Source: Natrialba sp. SSL1 (lineage in GTDB: Archaea; Halobacteriota; Halobacteria; Halobacteriales; Natrialbaceae). Taken from it: 64,000 bases of DNA. The stretch spans positions 186,001 to 250,000 of the forward strand of contig NZ_MASN01000035.1 in NCBI RefSeq assembly GCF_001861355.1. The letters run 5' to 3'. The position numbers and the translations under genes are program-made. Positions 1 through 9,508 of this stretch are shown in pieces. Within the stretch, counting starts at the first letter, position 1, and every line of letters starts with the position of its first letter. The notes below the pieces were generated by a model. The model saw nothing but the letters and a program-made list of their open reading frames with translations. It was not told where the DNA came from and made no database searches.

Positions 1-83
1 AGTGGCTCGCCGTGGACTTTGGTGTGGTGTTGGCGCATGCCCTGTTCGGTCGGGAGCTCTCGGTCGCAGGTCGGACACTGCAT
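1..83 (-). CDS. Partial C2H2 zinc-finger/HNH-type protein, N-terminus only
   Basis: The reverse strand reads from an ATG at 83 out of the window: MQCPTCDRELPTEQGMRQHH, then TKVHGEP. The Cys-x2-Cys ... His-x4-His pattern is a C2H2 finger of the kind found at the start of haloarchaeal HNH endonuclease-like proteins (family knowledge). Only 27 codons are inside the window, so a nuclease domain is not seen; a plain zinc-finger protein is equally possible. Confidence 0.6.
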   Translation of the reverse strand, partial: MQCPTCDRELPTEQGMRQHHTKVHGEP

Positions 84-194
84 CGGGATGTGTCGGTTTC
101 CTGCGGCATTGGATATGAACTCCTGCCCGAGAACGGACGCCAGAATGTTGCAACAGCAGACGCGTATAGCACAACAATGGCTGCTAGCAGCGGT

Positions 195-1343
195 TTACAG
201 GTAGCCTTCCTCAGCCAGCCGCTCGATACCCTCCTCGAGTCGCTCCTCGCTCGCGGCGTAGGAGATTCGCGCGTAGCCAGGCGTGCCAAAGGCGCTGCCG
301 GGGACCGTTGCGACGTGGGCGTCTTCGATTGCACCCTCACACCAGGCCTGATCGTCGTCCGCAACAGGGAGCATCATGTAGAACGCTCCGTCCGGCACCG
401 CGACGTCGACGCCGTGGTCGTCGAGCAGGTCGATGACGAGTTCGCGGCGCTCGCCGAAGGCTTCGACCATGTCAGCGACTGCGTCGTCGGTGTTCTCTAG
501 CGCTTCCACACCGGCGTGCTGGACGAAGTTGACGGCCGAGGAGACCGAGTGGCTGTGGAGTTTGCCAGCCTGGTCGATCAGCTCTTCCGGACCGGCGAAG
601 TAGCCGAGCCGCCAGCCGGTCATCGAGTAGGCCTTCGAGAAGCCGTTGACAGTGATCGTGCGCTCGGCCATGCCCTCGAGTGTCCCCAGGCTCGTCGGCT
701 CGACGCCGTAGGTAATCTCCTTGTAGATCTCGTCGGAAATGACCGTGATGTCGTGTTCGACGGCGAGATCACGGACGCCCTCGAGTGCGGCGTCGGTGTA
801 GACGGCACCGGTCGGGTTCGACGGCGAGTTGACGATCAGCAGTTCGGTCTCGTCGGAGACGGCGGCTTCGAGGTCGTCGAGTGCGGGCTCGAGCTGGAAC
901 GCCGTCTCGGAGAGGTCGACGCGGGTGAGGTCGCCGCCGGCCATCTTGACCATCGCCTCGTAGGAGACCCACGCGGGGTCGAGCAGTGCGACCTCGTCGC
1001 CGTCCTGAATCAGGGCCTGGATGATCTCGTAGAGCGCCTGCTTTGCGCCGGGGGTGACGATGATCTCCTCTGGGCTGTGGTCGAGACCGTCTGCTGCGAG
1101 CTTCTCGGAGATGGCTTCGCGGAGTTCGAGGATGCCGGCGGAGGTGGTGTAGCCGGTGTGACCGGCGTCCATAGCCTCCTGGCCGGCGTCGATGATGTTC
1201 TGTGGCGTGGGGAAGTCGGGTTCGCCGACGGAGAGGTCGACGACATCTGCGCCCTCCTGCTCGAGTTCGGTTGCGAGCGCGGAGATGGCGAGGGTTGCTG
1301 ACGGTTCGACTCGGGTTACGCGGTCGGTGAATTCCATGGTCAT
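195..1343 (-). CDS. Pyridoxal-phosphate aminotransferase, class I/II (aspartate aminotransferase-like)
   Basis: This 382-aa protein has the full fold-type I aminotransferase pattern. It shows EPDFPTP near residue 41, NSPSNPTG near 172 (substrate/PLP Asn), SDEIY near 203 and the PLP lysine in SKAYSMTGWRLGY (K237), followed by a C-terminal ARISYA that supplies the substrate-carboxylate Arg. It is expected to move amino groups between aspartate or another amino acid and 2-oxoglutarate in the cytoplasm. Length is normal for the family. It starts ATGACCATG; the second ATG (1337) is an alternative. ribH lies 71 bases upstream on the same strand, so the two may be co-transcribed. The exact substrate cannot be read from sequence. 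Confidence 0.93.
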   Translation of the reverse strand: MTMEFTDRVTRVEPSATLAISALATELEQEGADVVDLSVGEPDFPTPQNIIDAGQEAMDAGHTGYTTSAGILELREAISEKLAADGLDHSPEEIIVTPGAKQALYEIIQALIQDGDEVALLDPAWVSYEAMVKMAGGDLTRVDLSETAFQLEPALDDLEAAVSDETELLIVNSPSNPTGAVYTDAALEGVRDLAVEHDITVISDEIYKEITYGVEPTSLGTLEGMAERTITVNGFSKAYSMTGWRLGYFAGPEELIDQAGKLHSHSVSSAVNFVQHAGVEALENTDDAVADMVEAFGERRELVIDLLDDHGVDVAVPDGAFYMMLPVADDDQAWCEGAIEDAHVATVPGSAFGTPGYARISYAASEERLEEGIERLAEEGYL

Positions 1344-1414
1344 GGTTGGTGAGGTGGTGTCGGTGTGGGTGGCTGGTGGCTGGTGGCGAGTCGTGAGTTG
1401 TGTGGGTGAGCTTC

Positions 1415-1846
1415 CTAGTCGGCTGTCGCATTCGGGTCGGCAGCCGGCAGTTCGTCCACGAGGTCGAGCGCACCGTCGACGGCTTTGCCGGCGTTCTCGA
1501 TGCGCTCGCGGGCTTCGGCCGCGGACATACCGGGGCCGGTGACGCCGAGTGTAACCGGCGTATCACGCTCGAGACTGACGTCTGCGAGTTGCTGGGCGGT
1601 CGCATCGGTGATAACCTGGTCGTGGTTGGTATCGCCGGTGATGACGGTGCCGATGACAGCGACGGCGTCGACGTCCGACCGTCGGGCGAGTCGGTCCGCC
1701 GCGAGCGGGGCGTCGTAGACACCAGGGACGCTAACGGTGTCGTAGATCGTCGCACCCGCAGCCTGCGCTGTGGCTTTGGCCTCCTGCTCCATCTGCTCGG
1801 TGATCGGTCGGTTGAACTCCGCGACCACCAATCCGAGCGTGGTCAT
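1415..1846 (-). CDS. ribH: 6,7-dimethyl-8-ribityllumazine synthase
   Basis: The enzyme condenses 5-amino-6-ribitylaminouracil with 3,4-dihydroxy-2-butanone 4-phosphate to form lumazine, the penultimate step of riboflavin synthesis. The 143-aa product starts MTTLGLVVAEFN, has PGVYDAPLAADRL (41-53) for substrate binding, and carries the catalytic histidine in TGDTNHDQV (H75). Length fits archaeal lumazine synthases, which form icosahedral or pentameric assemblies. The ATG at 1846 is preferred over upstream extensions because the conserved first beta-strand begins right there. The aminotransferase gene follows downstream in the same direction. Confidence 0.93.
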   Translation of the reverse strand: MTTLGLVVAEFNRPITEQMEQEAKATAQAAGATIYDTVSVPGVYDAPLAADRLARRSDVDAVAVIGTVITGDTNHDQVITDATAQQLADVSLERDTPVTLGVTGPGMSAAEARERIENAGKAVDGALDLVDELPAADPNATAD

Positions 1847-2049
1847 ACGCGAGCCGAGGTGAGCGCGCCTAAAAGAGGTACCGTTCTTGGCGAATACACC
1901 GGACCAACGGAAGTGGTTCCGAGACGACCGGCACGCTCCACTCAAACCCATCACAGCAACCGACAATTTCGGATGCTGAACGGTTCAGCCGAGGGGGAAC
2001 AAGGGTTTAGGCGCAAACGCGAGTACCATTGCTAGGGGAACACATCACT

Positions 2050-3321
2050 ATGAGCGACACCAGTCAACACCAGAACCTGGCCATCATCGGCCACGTCGAC
2101 CACGGCAAGAGCACGCTCGTCGGACGACTCCTCTACGAGACGGGGAGCGTTCCCGAGCACGTCATCGAACAGCACCGCGAGGAAGCAGAGGAGAAGGGCA
2201 AAGGCGGCTTCGAGTTCGCCTACGTCATGGACAACCTCTCCGAGGAGCGCGAGCGCGGCGTCACAATCGACATCGCCCACCAGGAGTTCTCGACCGACGA
2301 ATACGACTTCACCATCGTCGACACGCCGGGCCACCGCGACTTCGTGAAGAACATGATCACGGGCGCGAGTCAGGCTGATCACGCTGTCCTCGTCGTCGCA
2401 GCGGACGACGGCGTCGCGCCGCAGACCCAGGAACACGTCTTCCTGGCGCGTACCCTCGGCATCGACGAACTCATCGTCGCCGTCAACAAGATGGACATCG
2501 TCGACTACAAGGAGTCGACGTACGACGAGGTCGTCGAAGAGGTCACGCAACTACTCAACCAGGTCCAGTTCAACACCGAAGACGCCTCGTTCATCCCCGT
2601 CTCGGCGTTCGAGGGGGACAACGTCGCCGAGCACTCGGAGAACACGGACTGGTACGACGGCGAGATCCTGCTCGAGGCGCTGAACGACCTGCCAGAGCCC
2701 GAGCCACCGACTGACGCGCCACTTCGGCTGCCGATTCAGGACGTCTACACGATTTCGGGTATCGGCACCGTTCCCGTCGGCCGCATCGAAACCGGCATCA
2801 TGAACGTCGGCGACTCCGTCTCGTTCCAGCCGAGCGATGTCGGCGGCGAGGTGAAGACGATCGAGATGCACCACGAGGAGGTTCCAGAGGCCAGGCCCGG
2901 CGACAACGTCGGTTTCAACGTCCGCGGCATCGGCAAGGACGATATCCGCCGCGGTGACGTCTGCGGTCCGGCAGACGACCCACCAAGCGTCGCCGAGACG
3001 TTCCAGGCCCAGATCGTCGTCATGCAACATCCCTCGGTCATCACCGCGGGGTACACACCGGTCTTCCACGCCCACACCGCACAGGTCGCCTGCACGATCG
3101 AATCCATCGACCGAAAGATGGATCCCTCGAGTGGGGAGGTCGCAGACGAAGACCCGGACTACATCCAGTCGGGTGACGCTGCGGTCGTGACGATTCGCCC
3201 GCAGAAGCCGCTCAGCATCGAGCCGTCGGGCGAGATTCCCGAGCTGGGCAGCTTCGCGATTCGGGACATGGGCCAGACGATTGCGGCGGGTAAGGTACTC
3301 GAGGTACACGAGCGCAGCTAA
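2050..3321 (+). CDS. tef1a: Translation elongation factor 1-alpha (aEF-1A)
   Basis: This GTPase delivers aminoacyl-tRNA to the ribosome. The 423-aa product has G1 GHVDHGKST (14-22), the switch I/II region with DTPGHRDF, G4 NKMD and a SAF motif, then domains II and III ending [13 protein letters not shown]. The start at 2050 gives the usual haloarchaeal N-terminus [14 protein letters not shown]; an upstream in-frame codon would add 7 residues without homology. GTTTAGGC near 2005 may be its TATA element. Haloarchaeal tef1a is normally followed by rpsJ; here purK follows after a 162-bp gap, so this could be a second copy or a relocated gene. Confidence 0.96.
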   Translation: MSDTSQHQNLAIIGHVDHGKSTLVGRLLYETGSVPEHVIEQHREEAEEKGKGGFEFAYVMDNLSEERERGVTIDIAHQEFSTDEYDFTIVDTPGHRDFVKNMITGASQADHAVLVVAADDGVAPQTQEHVFLARTLGIDELIVAVNKMDIVDYKESTYDEVVEEVTQLLNQVQFNTEDASFIPVSAFEGDNVAEHSENTDWYDGEILLEALNDLPEPEPPTDAPLRLPIQDVYTISGIGTVPVGRIETGIMNVGDSVSFQPSDVGGEVKTIEMHHEEVPEARPGDNVGFNVRGIGKDDIRRGDVCGPADDPPSVAETFQAQIVVMQHPSVITAGYTPVFHAHTAQVACTIESIDRKMDPSSGEVADEDPDYIQSGDAAVVTIRPQKPLSIEPSGEIPELGSFAIRDMGQTIAAGKVLEVHERS

Positions 3322-3437
3322 CTGCGCAGCCCACCGTAACCCAGACCCGGTGCTGCGAGTCGGCGACACGTTCCGTGCAACGCCAGACATATCCACATCG
3401 GTGCGTATCGAGGAGGTCAACTACGCGCACTGTGTGC

Positions 3438-3452
3438 GCAAATTTGCAAATT
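3438..3452 (+). promoter_or_regulatory. purK promoter with overlapping palindromes
   Basis: GCAAATTTGC (3438-3447) and AATTTGCAAATT (3441-3452) are overlapping perfect palindromes, followed by TTCTTAA (3451-3457) about 27 bases before the purK ATG. The spacing fits a TATA region for a nearly leaderless transcript. The palindromes could be a repressor site for the purine genes; that is inference. Confidence 0.35.
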
Positions 3453-3483
3453 CTTAAGCGGAGCCGCCGATAACGAGCGCGCA

Positions 3484-4698
3484 ATGACGACGTTACAGAC
3501 GCCAGGTCCGACGATCGGCGTCGTCGGTGGTGGACAGCTCGGGCGCATGCTCGCCGAGGCAGCCTCGCCGCTGGGCGTCGAGGTCATCGTCCTCGACCCC
3601 ACGGCCGACTGCCCCGCGGCTCCCGTCGCGCGCGATCAGATCGTCGCCGGCTTCGACGACGAAGCGGGCATCCGCGAACTCGCTGCTCGTGCCGACGTGC
3701 TCACGTTCGAAATCGAACTCGCGGACCAGGATGTCCTCGAGCGCGTGAGCGAGGACTCCGGCACCCCCGTTCACCCGAAACCCGAGACACTCGAGACGAT
3801 CCACGACAAACTGGTCCAAAAGCAGGAACTCGAGTCCGCCGGCGTTCCGGTCCCACCGTTCCGGGCGGTCGAGGACGCCGACGATATCCGCGCGGCGATC
3901 GACGACTACGGCGCGCCGGTGATGCTCAAGGCGCGTACCGGTGGCTACGACGGCCGCGGCAACGTCCCCGTCGAGTCGGCCGACGAAGCCGAGGATGCAC
4001 TCGAGTCCGTCGCCGGGCCGGCGATGGTCGAGGCGTTCGTCGAGTTCGAGCGCGAGATTTCCGTGATTGCCGTCAAGGGCGACGACGAAATCGCGACGTT
4101 CCCGATCGGAGAGAACATTCACGAGGACGAGATTCTGCGGGAGACGGTCGTGCCGGCGGGATCGGCCGACGCTGTCGAGGAGCGCGCCCGCGAGGTTGCT
4201 GCGGATGTCCTCGAGGTAATGGAGGGTCGCGGCGTTTATGGTATCGAACTGTTCGAGACAAGCGAGGCGCATAGTGCCTCGGAAGACTCGAGCGGGAGGA
4301 GCCCGCGAGAGCGGGACGGGGAGATTTTGCTCAACGAAATCGCGCCGCGCCCGCACAACTCCGGCCACTGGACCATCGAGGGCGCACAGAGTTCGCAGTT
4401 CGAACAGCACGCCCGCGCGGTGCTCGGCTGGCCGCTCGCAGCCACAGAGCTGCGGTCGCCGACGGTGTCGGTGAACCTGCTCGGCGACGTCGAGGAGTCC
4501 CAGCCAGCGGCGCTCCAGAACGTCGAGCAGATTCTCGAGACGCCGGGTGCGAACCTGCACTGGTACGGCAAGCGCGAAGCCCGTCCGCTGCGGAAGATGG
4601 GCCACGTCACGCTGTCGGGTCGCGACGAGGAGACGACTGACGAGCTACTGGCGGCCGCTCGGGAACTCGAGGAGTCCGTCACGTTCACGTCGGAGTGA
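3484..4698 (+). CDS. purK: 5-(carboxyamino)imidazole ribonucleotide synthase
   Basis: PurK uses ATP and bicarbonate to turn AIR into N5-CAIR in purine synthesis. The 404-aa ATP-grasp protein starts with GVVGGGQLGRML (nucleotide-fold domain), has the ATP-grasp core (KARTGGYDGRGN, EFEREISVIAV) and the late metal/ATP motif NEIAPRPHNSGHWTIEGA. Between GIELFE and EILLNEIAPRP sits an acidic/basic insertion of about 20 residues (around 4258-4320, SEDSSGRSPRERD), probably a surface loop. purE follows, overlapping or separated by a few bases, which supports a two-gene operon for AIR carboxylation. Confidence 0.95.
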   Translation: MTTLQTPGPTIGVVGGGQLGRMLAEAASPLGVEVIVLDPTADCPAAPVARDQIVAGFDDEAGIRELAARADVLTFEIELADQDVLERVSEDSGTPVHPKPETLETIHDKLVQKQELESAGVPVPPFRAVEDADDIRAAIDDYGAPVMLKARTGGYDGRGNVPVESADEAEDALESVAGPAMVEAFVEFEREISVIAVKGDDEIATFPIGENIHEDEILRETVVPAGSADAVEERAREVAADVLEVMEGRGVYGIELFETSEAHSASEDSSGRSPRERDGEILLNEIAPRPHNSGHWTIEGAQSSQFEQHARAVLGWPLAATELRSPTVSVNLLGDVEESQPAALQNVEQILETPGANLHWYGKREARPLRKMGHVTLSGRDEETTDELLAAARELEESVTFTSE

Positions 4699-4712
4699 GT
4701 AAACGAGAGAGT

Positions 4713-5363
4713 ATGAGCGAGACCGTTTCCGAGCTGATCGATCGACTGCACGCCGAGGCCGACCGGGACCGGCCCGACACCGAAACACCGGACGTGGGAA
4801 TCGTGATGGGCAGCGATTCCGACCTCGAGACGATGATGACCGGCGGGAAGCGTCCCGGCGCGTACGACGCGTTCGTCGACGAACTCGAGTTTGCAGAGCA
4901 GACTGACTACGAGCGCCCACCGGACGAGCGATTCACCTTCGAGACGTACGTTACCTCGGCCCACCGGACGCCTGATCTGATGACGGCCTACGCGGAGACG
5001 GCGGAGGAGCGCGGGCTGGAGGTCATCATCGCGGGTGCGGGCGGGAAGTCAGCGGATCTGCCGAACATGACGGCGTCGATCGCGTATCCGCTCCCCGTGA
5101 TCGGCGTCCCAGTTCAGGAGAAGTCCGTCGACAGCGTGATCGGGATGCCGGCGGGTGCGCCGCTGGTCGCCGTCGATGCCGGCAAATCCTTCAATGCCGC
5201 GCTCTCGGCGGCACAGATTCTCGCACGCCAGCACGACGAGGTTCGCGACCGGCTCGTCGCCTACCACGAGGACCTGCGCGACGGTGTCGGTGCCGTTTCG
5301 CGCGAGTTACACGATAACGGAACGCCGGCCTTCCGCGAGCGCGACGAGTCGGCGTCCGAATAG
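4713..5363 (+). CDS. purE: N5-carboxyaminoimidazole ribonucleotide mutase
   Basis: PurE moves the carboxyl group of N5-CAIR to carbon 4, giving CAIR. The 216-aa product carries GIVMGSDSDLETM, SAHRTPDL and AGAGGKSADLPNM, the class I PurE motifs. A haloarchaeal insertion lies between the SDSDL motif and the SAHRTP motif. The ATG at 4713 is chosen; a GTG at 4695 overlaps the purK stop (GTGA) and would add six residues (MSKRES), so translational coupling from that codon is possible. Confidence 0.94.
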   Translation: MSETVSELIDRLHAEADRDRPDTETPDVGIVMGSDSDLETMMTGGKRPGAYDAFVDELEFAEQTDYERPPDERFTFETYVTSAHRTPDLMTAYAETAEERGLEVIIAGAGGKSADLPNMTASIAYPLPVIGVPVQEKSVDSVIGMPAGAPLVAVDAGKSFNAALSAAQILARQHDEVRDRLVAYHEDLRDGVGAVSRELHDNGTPAFRERDESASE

Positions 5364-5535
5364 GAGTGCCGTCGCCGCGCAGATGTGCCGGCGACACCAG
5401 GGTACGACTGTCACTATTTTTCACTATCCACTCGAGCGATGGAACTCCTGAGTAGCGGTACGTTCCGCCGGGAACGCGTACGGCAAGTCTACGGCAATTA
5501 TTCGGCCGGAGAGTTTTTGCCTGATCTCTCCGCTT

Positions 5536-5608
5536 GGCCCGTATTGGGCCGGAAAACGAACAATCAACCCTTATGTGCATGCGGTTTAAACTCCCGAACG
5601 TTACGGAG
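5536..5608 (+). promoter_or_regulatory. Leader/promoter region of the nuo operon
   Basis: The 245-bp gap after purE holds GGCCC-GTATT-GGGCC (5536-5550), a perfect 5-bp inverted repeat, and just before it a GGAGAG...CTCTCC pair. T-rich and A-rich stretches follow before the nuoA ATG at 5609. This must contain the promoter of the 10.5-kb complex I operon, but a single TATA box cannot be singled out with confidence. Confidence 0.3.
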
Positions 5609-6022
5609 ATGAACGATTGGATAGCGATCGGGGCGCTTGCACTCGTGGGAGTACTGATACCGCTCGGTATGATGGCGGTATCGTACCTTCTGCGCCCGAG
5701 TGTACCCGAAACGAGCAAACGTGCCACCTACGAGAGTGGCGAGATCCCGACCGGCGACACGCGCGTCCGGTTCAACATCCAGTACTACATGGTTGCGCTT
5801 CTGTTCCTCATCTTCGATATCGAAACCGTCCTCCTGTTTCCGTGGGCGGTCGTGTACCTGGATGCCGTCGAATCGGACGCCGTTTCGCTGCTCGAGATCC
5901 TCGGCCCAATGGTGCTTTTCGTCACGATCCTCCTCGTCGGACTCGCGTGGGCGTGGCGAAAGGGTGCGGTCCAGTGGGCACAGACACCTCGTCAGGTAGA
6001 AACCGAGCATAACCGACCATGA
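5609..6022 (+). CDS. nuoA: Complex I subunit A (NuoA-like)
   Basis: This 137-aa membrane subunit begins MNDWIAIGALALVG and has three predicted transmembrane helices. The conserved YESGEIPTG loop and FLIFDIETVLLFPW helix are typical of NuoA. It helps form the quinone chamber and the junction of the peripheral and membrane arms. It is the first gene of the operon and overlaps nuoB by ATGA (6019-6022). The start is set at the hydrophobic N-terminus; upstream in-frame ATGs would add an unlikely extension. Confidence 0.93.
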   Translation: MNDWIAIGALALVGVLIPLGMMAVSYLLRPSVPETSKRATYESGEIPTGDTRVRFNIQYYMVALLFLIFDIETVLLFPWAVVYLDAVESDAVSLLEILGPMVLFVTILLVGLAWAWRKGAVQWAQTPRQVETEHNRP

Positions 6023-6726
6023 GTAGCGACGAACCACGACAAACGATCTACGACAGCACAGCGCCGTCGACGGACACCCGCGACGCCCGAATCGGCGAGG
6101 GTGTCGACGACCGCTTCAACTCCAAGCTTCGCGAGGCGTTCGGCGCGTCGCCGTTCATCCTCACGAAGTTCGACGAGTTCATGAACTGGGTTCGCGGGAA
6201 CTCGATGTTCATGCTCCAGTTCGGGATCGCCTGCTGCAGCATCGAGATGATGCACACGTACGCGATCAAACACGACCTGGACCGCTTCGGGGCTGGCGTC
6301 CCCCGCGCTTCGCCGCGACAAGCCGACGTGATGATCGTCCCCGGAACGATCGTCTCCAAGTTCGGCCCGCGCATGAAGCGCGTCTACGACCAGATGCCCG
6401 AACCGAAGTTCGTCGTCGGCATGGGCTCCTGTACGATCTCCGGCGGCCCGTTCCAGGAGGGGTACAACGTCGTCAAGGGTGCCGAAGAGATCATCCCCAT
6501 CGACATTCACGTCCCCGGTTGCCCACCGCGACCGGAGGCGCTGCTCTACGGAGTCCTCAAACTCCAGGAGCGAATCAAGAACGGCGAGTCCTCGGCCGTC
6601 GTCGTCAAACCGTACGAACTCGAGGAGTTCGGCGACCTCCAGAAGGACGAACTCGTACAGAAACTCGCAAGCGAGATCGACGAGGACGACCTCGTCATGC
6701 GCTATAACTGGGCTGATTCACCATGA
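6019..6726 (+). CDS. nuoB: Complex I subunit B (NuoB-like, N2 cluster)
   Basis: NuoB binds the terminal [4Fe-4S] cluster N2 next to the quinone site. In this 235-aa protein the tandem cysteines are in GIACCSIEM, the third in MGSCTISGG and the fourth in VPGCPPRPEAL. A charged N-terminal extension of about 50 residues precedes the core, a common haloarchaeal feature. The gene overlaps nuoA and nuoCD by four bases each (ATGA), so translation is probably coupled. Confidence 0.96.
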   Translation: MSSDEPRQTIYDSTAPSTDTRDARIGEGVDDRFNSKLREAFGASPFILTKFDEFMNWVRGNSMFMLQFGIACCSIEMMHTYAIKHDLDRFGAGVPRASPRQADVMIVPGTIVSKFGPRMKRVYDQMPEPKFVVGMGSCTISGGPFQEGYNVVKGAEEIIPIDIHVPGCPPRPEALLYGVLKLQERIKNGESSAVVVKPYELEEFGDLQKDELVQKLASEIDEDDLVMRYNWADSP

Positions 6727-8399
6727 GCACGGGAACCGAAACAGAGCCCGAAGCAGAGCTCGCAGAGCCAGGGTCCGAAACCAACGAGGCTGCACTCGAG
6801 TCCCTGCTCGGTGAGCGCGCCATCGCGCGCGACGATCACCTGAACGCGCCGGGCTTCGTTATCAACCCGAACGACGTTCAGGACGTGCTCTCGGATCTGC
6901 GCGACGAGGCCGGTTACGACCACCTCTCGTGTGTTACCGCCCAGCAGTACGAGGATCGATACGAGTCGATCTACCACATGAAGAAGTTCGCTGACCCGAC
7001 CGACGAAGTCAGCATCGTCGTCCCGACGACGGTCGACGATCCGGTGAGCCAGAGCGCCGAGCCGGTGTTCCGGACGGCCGACTGGCACGAGCGAGAGGCG
7101 TACGATCTGGTCGGTGTCGAGTACGAGGATCACCCTGATCTGCGACGGATTCTCCTGCCGGAAACGTGGCAGGGCCACCCCCTGTCGAAGGACTACGATC
7201 AGGAGAAGCCACAGCTCGTCACGCTGACGGAGCACCAGAACCCGATTCAGCCGGACCATCACGACGCCGAGTCGGATACGATGTTCCTGAACATCGGGCC
7301 ACACCACCCGGCGACCCACGGCGTGCTCCACGTCAAGACGGTGTTAGACGGCGAGACGGTCGCCGACGTCGAGCCGGACATCGGCTACCTCCACCGCTGC
7401 GAGGAGCAGATGTGCGAGCAGGGCACCTACCGTCACCAGATCATGCCCTACCCGGACCGCTGGGACTACGTCTCGGCGGGCCTGCTCAACGAGTGGGCGT
7501 ACGCGCGTGTGATCGAGGATCTGGCAGACATCGAGGTTCCCGAGTACGCACAGATCATCCGAACGATGGGTGCGGAACTGTGCCGAATTGCCTCGCACAT
7601 GCTCGCGCTCGGAACGTTCGCACTCGACGTCTACGGCGAGTTCACCGCGACGTTCATGTACACGTTCCGCGACCGGGAGGTCATCCAGGACATTCTGGAA
7701 GATCTGACGGGCCAGCGGATGATGTTCAACTACTTCCGCGTCGGCGGTGTCGCCTGGGATCTGCCCGAACCGCGCGAGGAGTTCTTCGAGCAGACCCGCG
7801 AGTTCCTCAACGAACTCCCGGCGAAGGTCGGCGAGTACAACGACCTCATCACGGGCAACGAAATCTTCCAGACCCGCTGTATCGACACCGGTGTGCTGGA
7901 GCCCGAGGTCGCCAAAGATTACGGCTGTACCGGACCCGTCGCACGTGGCTCCGGCGTCGACTACGACCTGCGCCGTGACGATCCATACGGCTACTACGAA
8001 CAGCTCGACTGGGACGTCATCACGCGCGATGGTGCTGACAACTACGCGCGCGTCCTCTGCCGAATGGAGGAGGTCGAGGAATCCGCGAAGATCATCGAGC
8101 AGTGTCTCGATCTTCTCGAGGACTGGCCCGAAGACGAACGGGACGTACAGGCGAACGTCCCGCGCACGCTGAAGCCGGATGCTGGCACTGAGATCTACCG
8201 CGCCGTCGAGGGAGCGAAGGGTGAACTCGGCATCTACATCCGCTCGGACGGCTCGGACAAGCCCGGTCGATTCAAGATCCGGAGTCCGTGCTTCTCGAAC
8301 CTACAAGCACTCGAGGAGATGTCCGAAGGGGAGTACATTCCTGACCTGATCGCCTCGCTGGGCAGCTTGGACATCGTTCTCGGAGAGGTGGATCGATGA
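6723..8399 (+). CDS. nuoCD: Fused complex I subunits C and D (NuoCD-like)
   Basis: The 558-aa protein fuses the 30-kDa NuoC domain (about residues 20-170, ending in the REAYDLVGVEYEDHPDLRRI signature) and the 49-kDa NuoD domain (about 190-558). The NuoD half starts FLNIGPHHPATHGVLH, whose histidines line the quinone pocket, and ends LASLGSLDIVLGEVDR. No hydrogenase-type Cys pairs are present, as expected for complex I. It overlaps nuoB and nuoH by four bases. Fusion of C and D also occurs in some bacteria. Confidence 0.96.
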   Translation: MSTGTETEPEAELAEPGSETNEAALESLLGERAIARDDHLNAPGFVINPNDVQDVLSDLRDEAGYDHLSCVTAQQYEDRYESIYHMKKFADPTDEVSIVVPTTVDDPVSQSAEPVFRTADWHEREAYDLVGVEYEDHPDLRRILLPETWQGHPLSKDYDQEKPQLVTLTEHQNPIQPDHHDAESDTMFLNIGPHHPATHGVLHVKTVLDGETVADVEPDIGYLHRCEEQMCEQGTYRHQIMPYPDRWDYVSAGLLNEWAYARVIEDLADIEVPEYAQIIRTMGAELCRIASHMLALGTFALDVYGEFTATFMYTFRDREVIQDILEDLTGQRMMFNYFRVGGVAWDLPEPREEFFEQTREFLNELPAKVGEYNDLITGNEIFQTRCIDTGVLEPEVAKDYGCTGPVARGSGVDYDLRRDDPYGYYEQLDWDVITRDGADNYARVLCRMEEVEESAKIIEQCLDLLEDWPEDERDVQANVPRTLKPDAGTEIYRAVEGAKGELGIYIRSDGSDKPGRFKIRSPCFSNLQALEEMSEGEYIPDLIASLGSLDIVLGEVDR

Positions 8400-9508
8400 G
8401 CGGGGCGACGGCTACTCCGAGCCTGTTTCCGTTGCAAAACGGCGGGGACCCGGTGTTGCTCCCCGAGCACATCACGGAGCTCACCGGCTTAGACCAGTTC
8501 GGTCTCGCCGGCGAGTTGCTCGCGACGTTCGTCGCCGCGTTCATCGTCGGGAACTTCATCCTCGCGATGACCGGCGTCGCCGGCCCGTGGGCGAAACGAA
8601 AGATCACCGCCTCGTTTACGGACCGAATCGCGGTCAACCATCTCGGTCCCGGCGGGATCGGGATCATCATCGCCGACGCGGTTCGTCTCCTCGCGAAGGA
8701 GAACATCATTCCGGAGAACGTCGACCGACCGGCCTACGACCTCGCACCGATCGTGATCGCGGGCTCGGCCATGCTCGGCTTCGCCGTCATTCCGATGGGC
8801 AGCGGGATTCACCTCGCTGACCCCGAGGTCGGCCTGGCGTTCGTCTTCGCCGTCGCCGGCATCGCTTCGATCGGCCTCGTGATGGCCGGCTACGCATCGG
8901 GTAACAAGTACTCGCTGCTCGGCGGACTGCGCGCGGTCGCACAGAACGTCGCGTACGAGATCCCGCTCGTCGTGACCGGGATGTCAGTCGTACTGTTTGC
9001 GGGCTCGCTGCAGATGAGTACGATTGTGGATGCGCAACAGCAGACGCTGTTCACAATCCCGGGACTCGAGTGGGCGGTGCCAGCGTGGTTCGCGCTGGTG
9101 AACCCGTTCGCGTTCGTCCTGTTCCTGATCGCGAACTTCGCGGAAGTCGGACGGAATCCGTTCGACATGCCCGAAGCGCCGGCGGAACTCATTGCGGGGT
9201 ACCAGACTGAGTACTCCTCGGTCTACTTCGTGCTCGTCTATCTGGGCGAGTTCCTGCACATCTTCCTCGGCGGTGCAATCATCGCGACGATCTTCCTCGG
9301 TGGACCCGCCGGGCCAGGGCCGGACGAGCTCGGTATTCTCTGGTTCACCCTCAAGATCTGGGGTGTGTTCTTCCTGACTCAGTGGCTCCGCTCTGCGGTG
9401 CCACGTGTGCGGATCGACCAGCTTATCGAGATCGGCTGGAAGGGACTGCTCGTCCTCTCCTTTGCGAATCTCGGACTCACTGCGGCAATTGTAGGGGTGA
9501 TTGCATGA
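8396..9508 (+). CDS. nuoH: Complex I subunit H (NuoH-like)
   Basis: NuoH is the membrane subunit that contacts the peripheral arm and forms the quinone entrance. The 370-aa product has about eight transmembrane helices. It carries the conserved loop RNPFDMPEAPAELIAGY and EYSSVYF, plus DAVRLLAKENIIP in the first loop. It starts in a four-base overlap with nuoCD and ends in ATGA with nuoI (9505-9508). Confidence 0.95.
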   Translation: MSGATATPSLFPLQNGGDPVLLPEHITELTGLDQFGLAGELLATFVAAFIVGNFILAMTGVAGPWAKRKITASFTDRIAVNHLGPGGIGIIIADAVRLLAKENIIPENVDRPAYDLAPIVIAGSAMLGFAVIPMGSGIHLADPEVGLAFVFAVAGIASIGLVMAGYASGNKYSLLGGLRAVAQNVAYEIPLVVTGMSVVLFAGSLQMSTIVDAQQQTLFTIPGLEWAVPAWFALVNPFAFVLFLIANFAEVGRNPFDMPEAPAELIAGYQTEYSSVYFVLVYLGEFLHIFLGGAIIATIFLGGPAGPGPDELGILWFTLKIWGVFFLTQWLRSAVPRVRIDQLIEIGWKGLLVLSFANLGLTAAIVGVIA

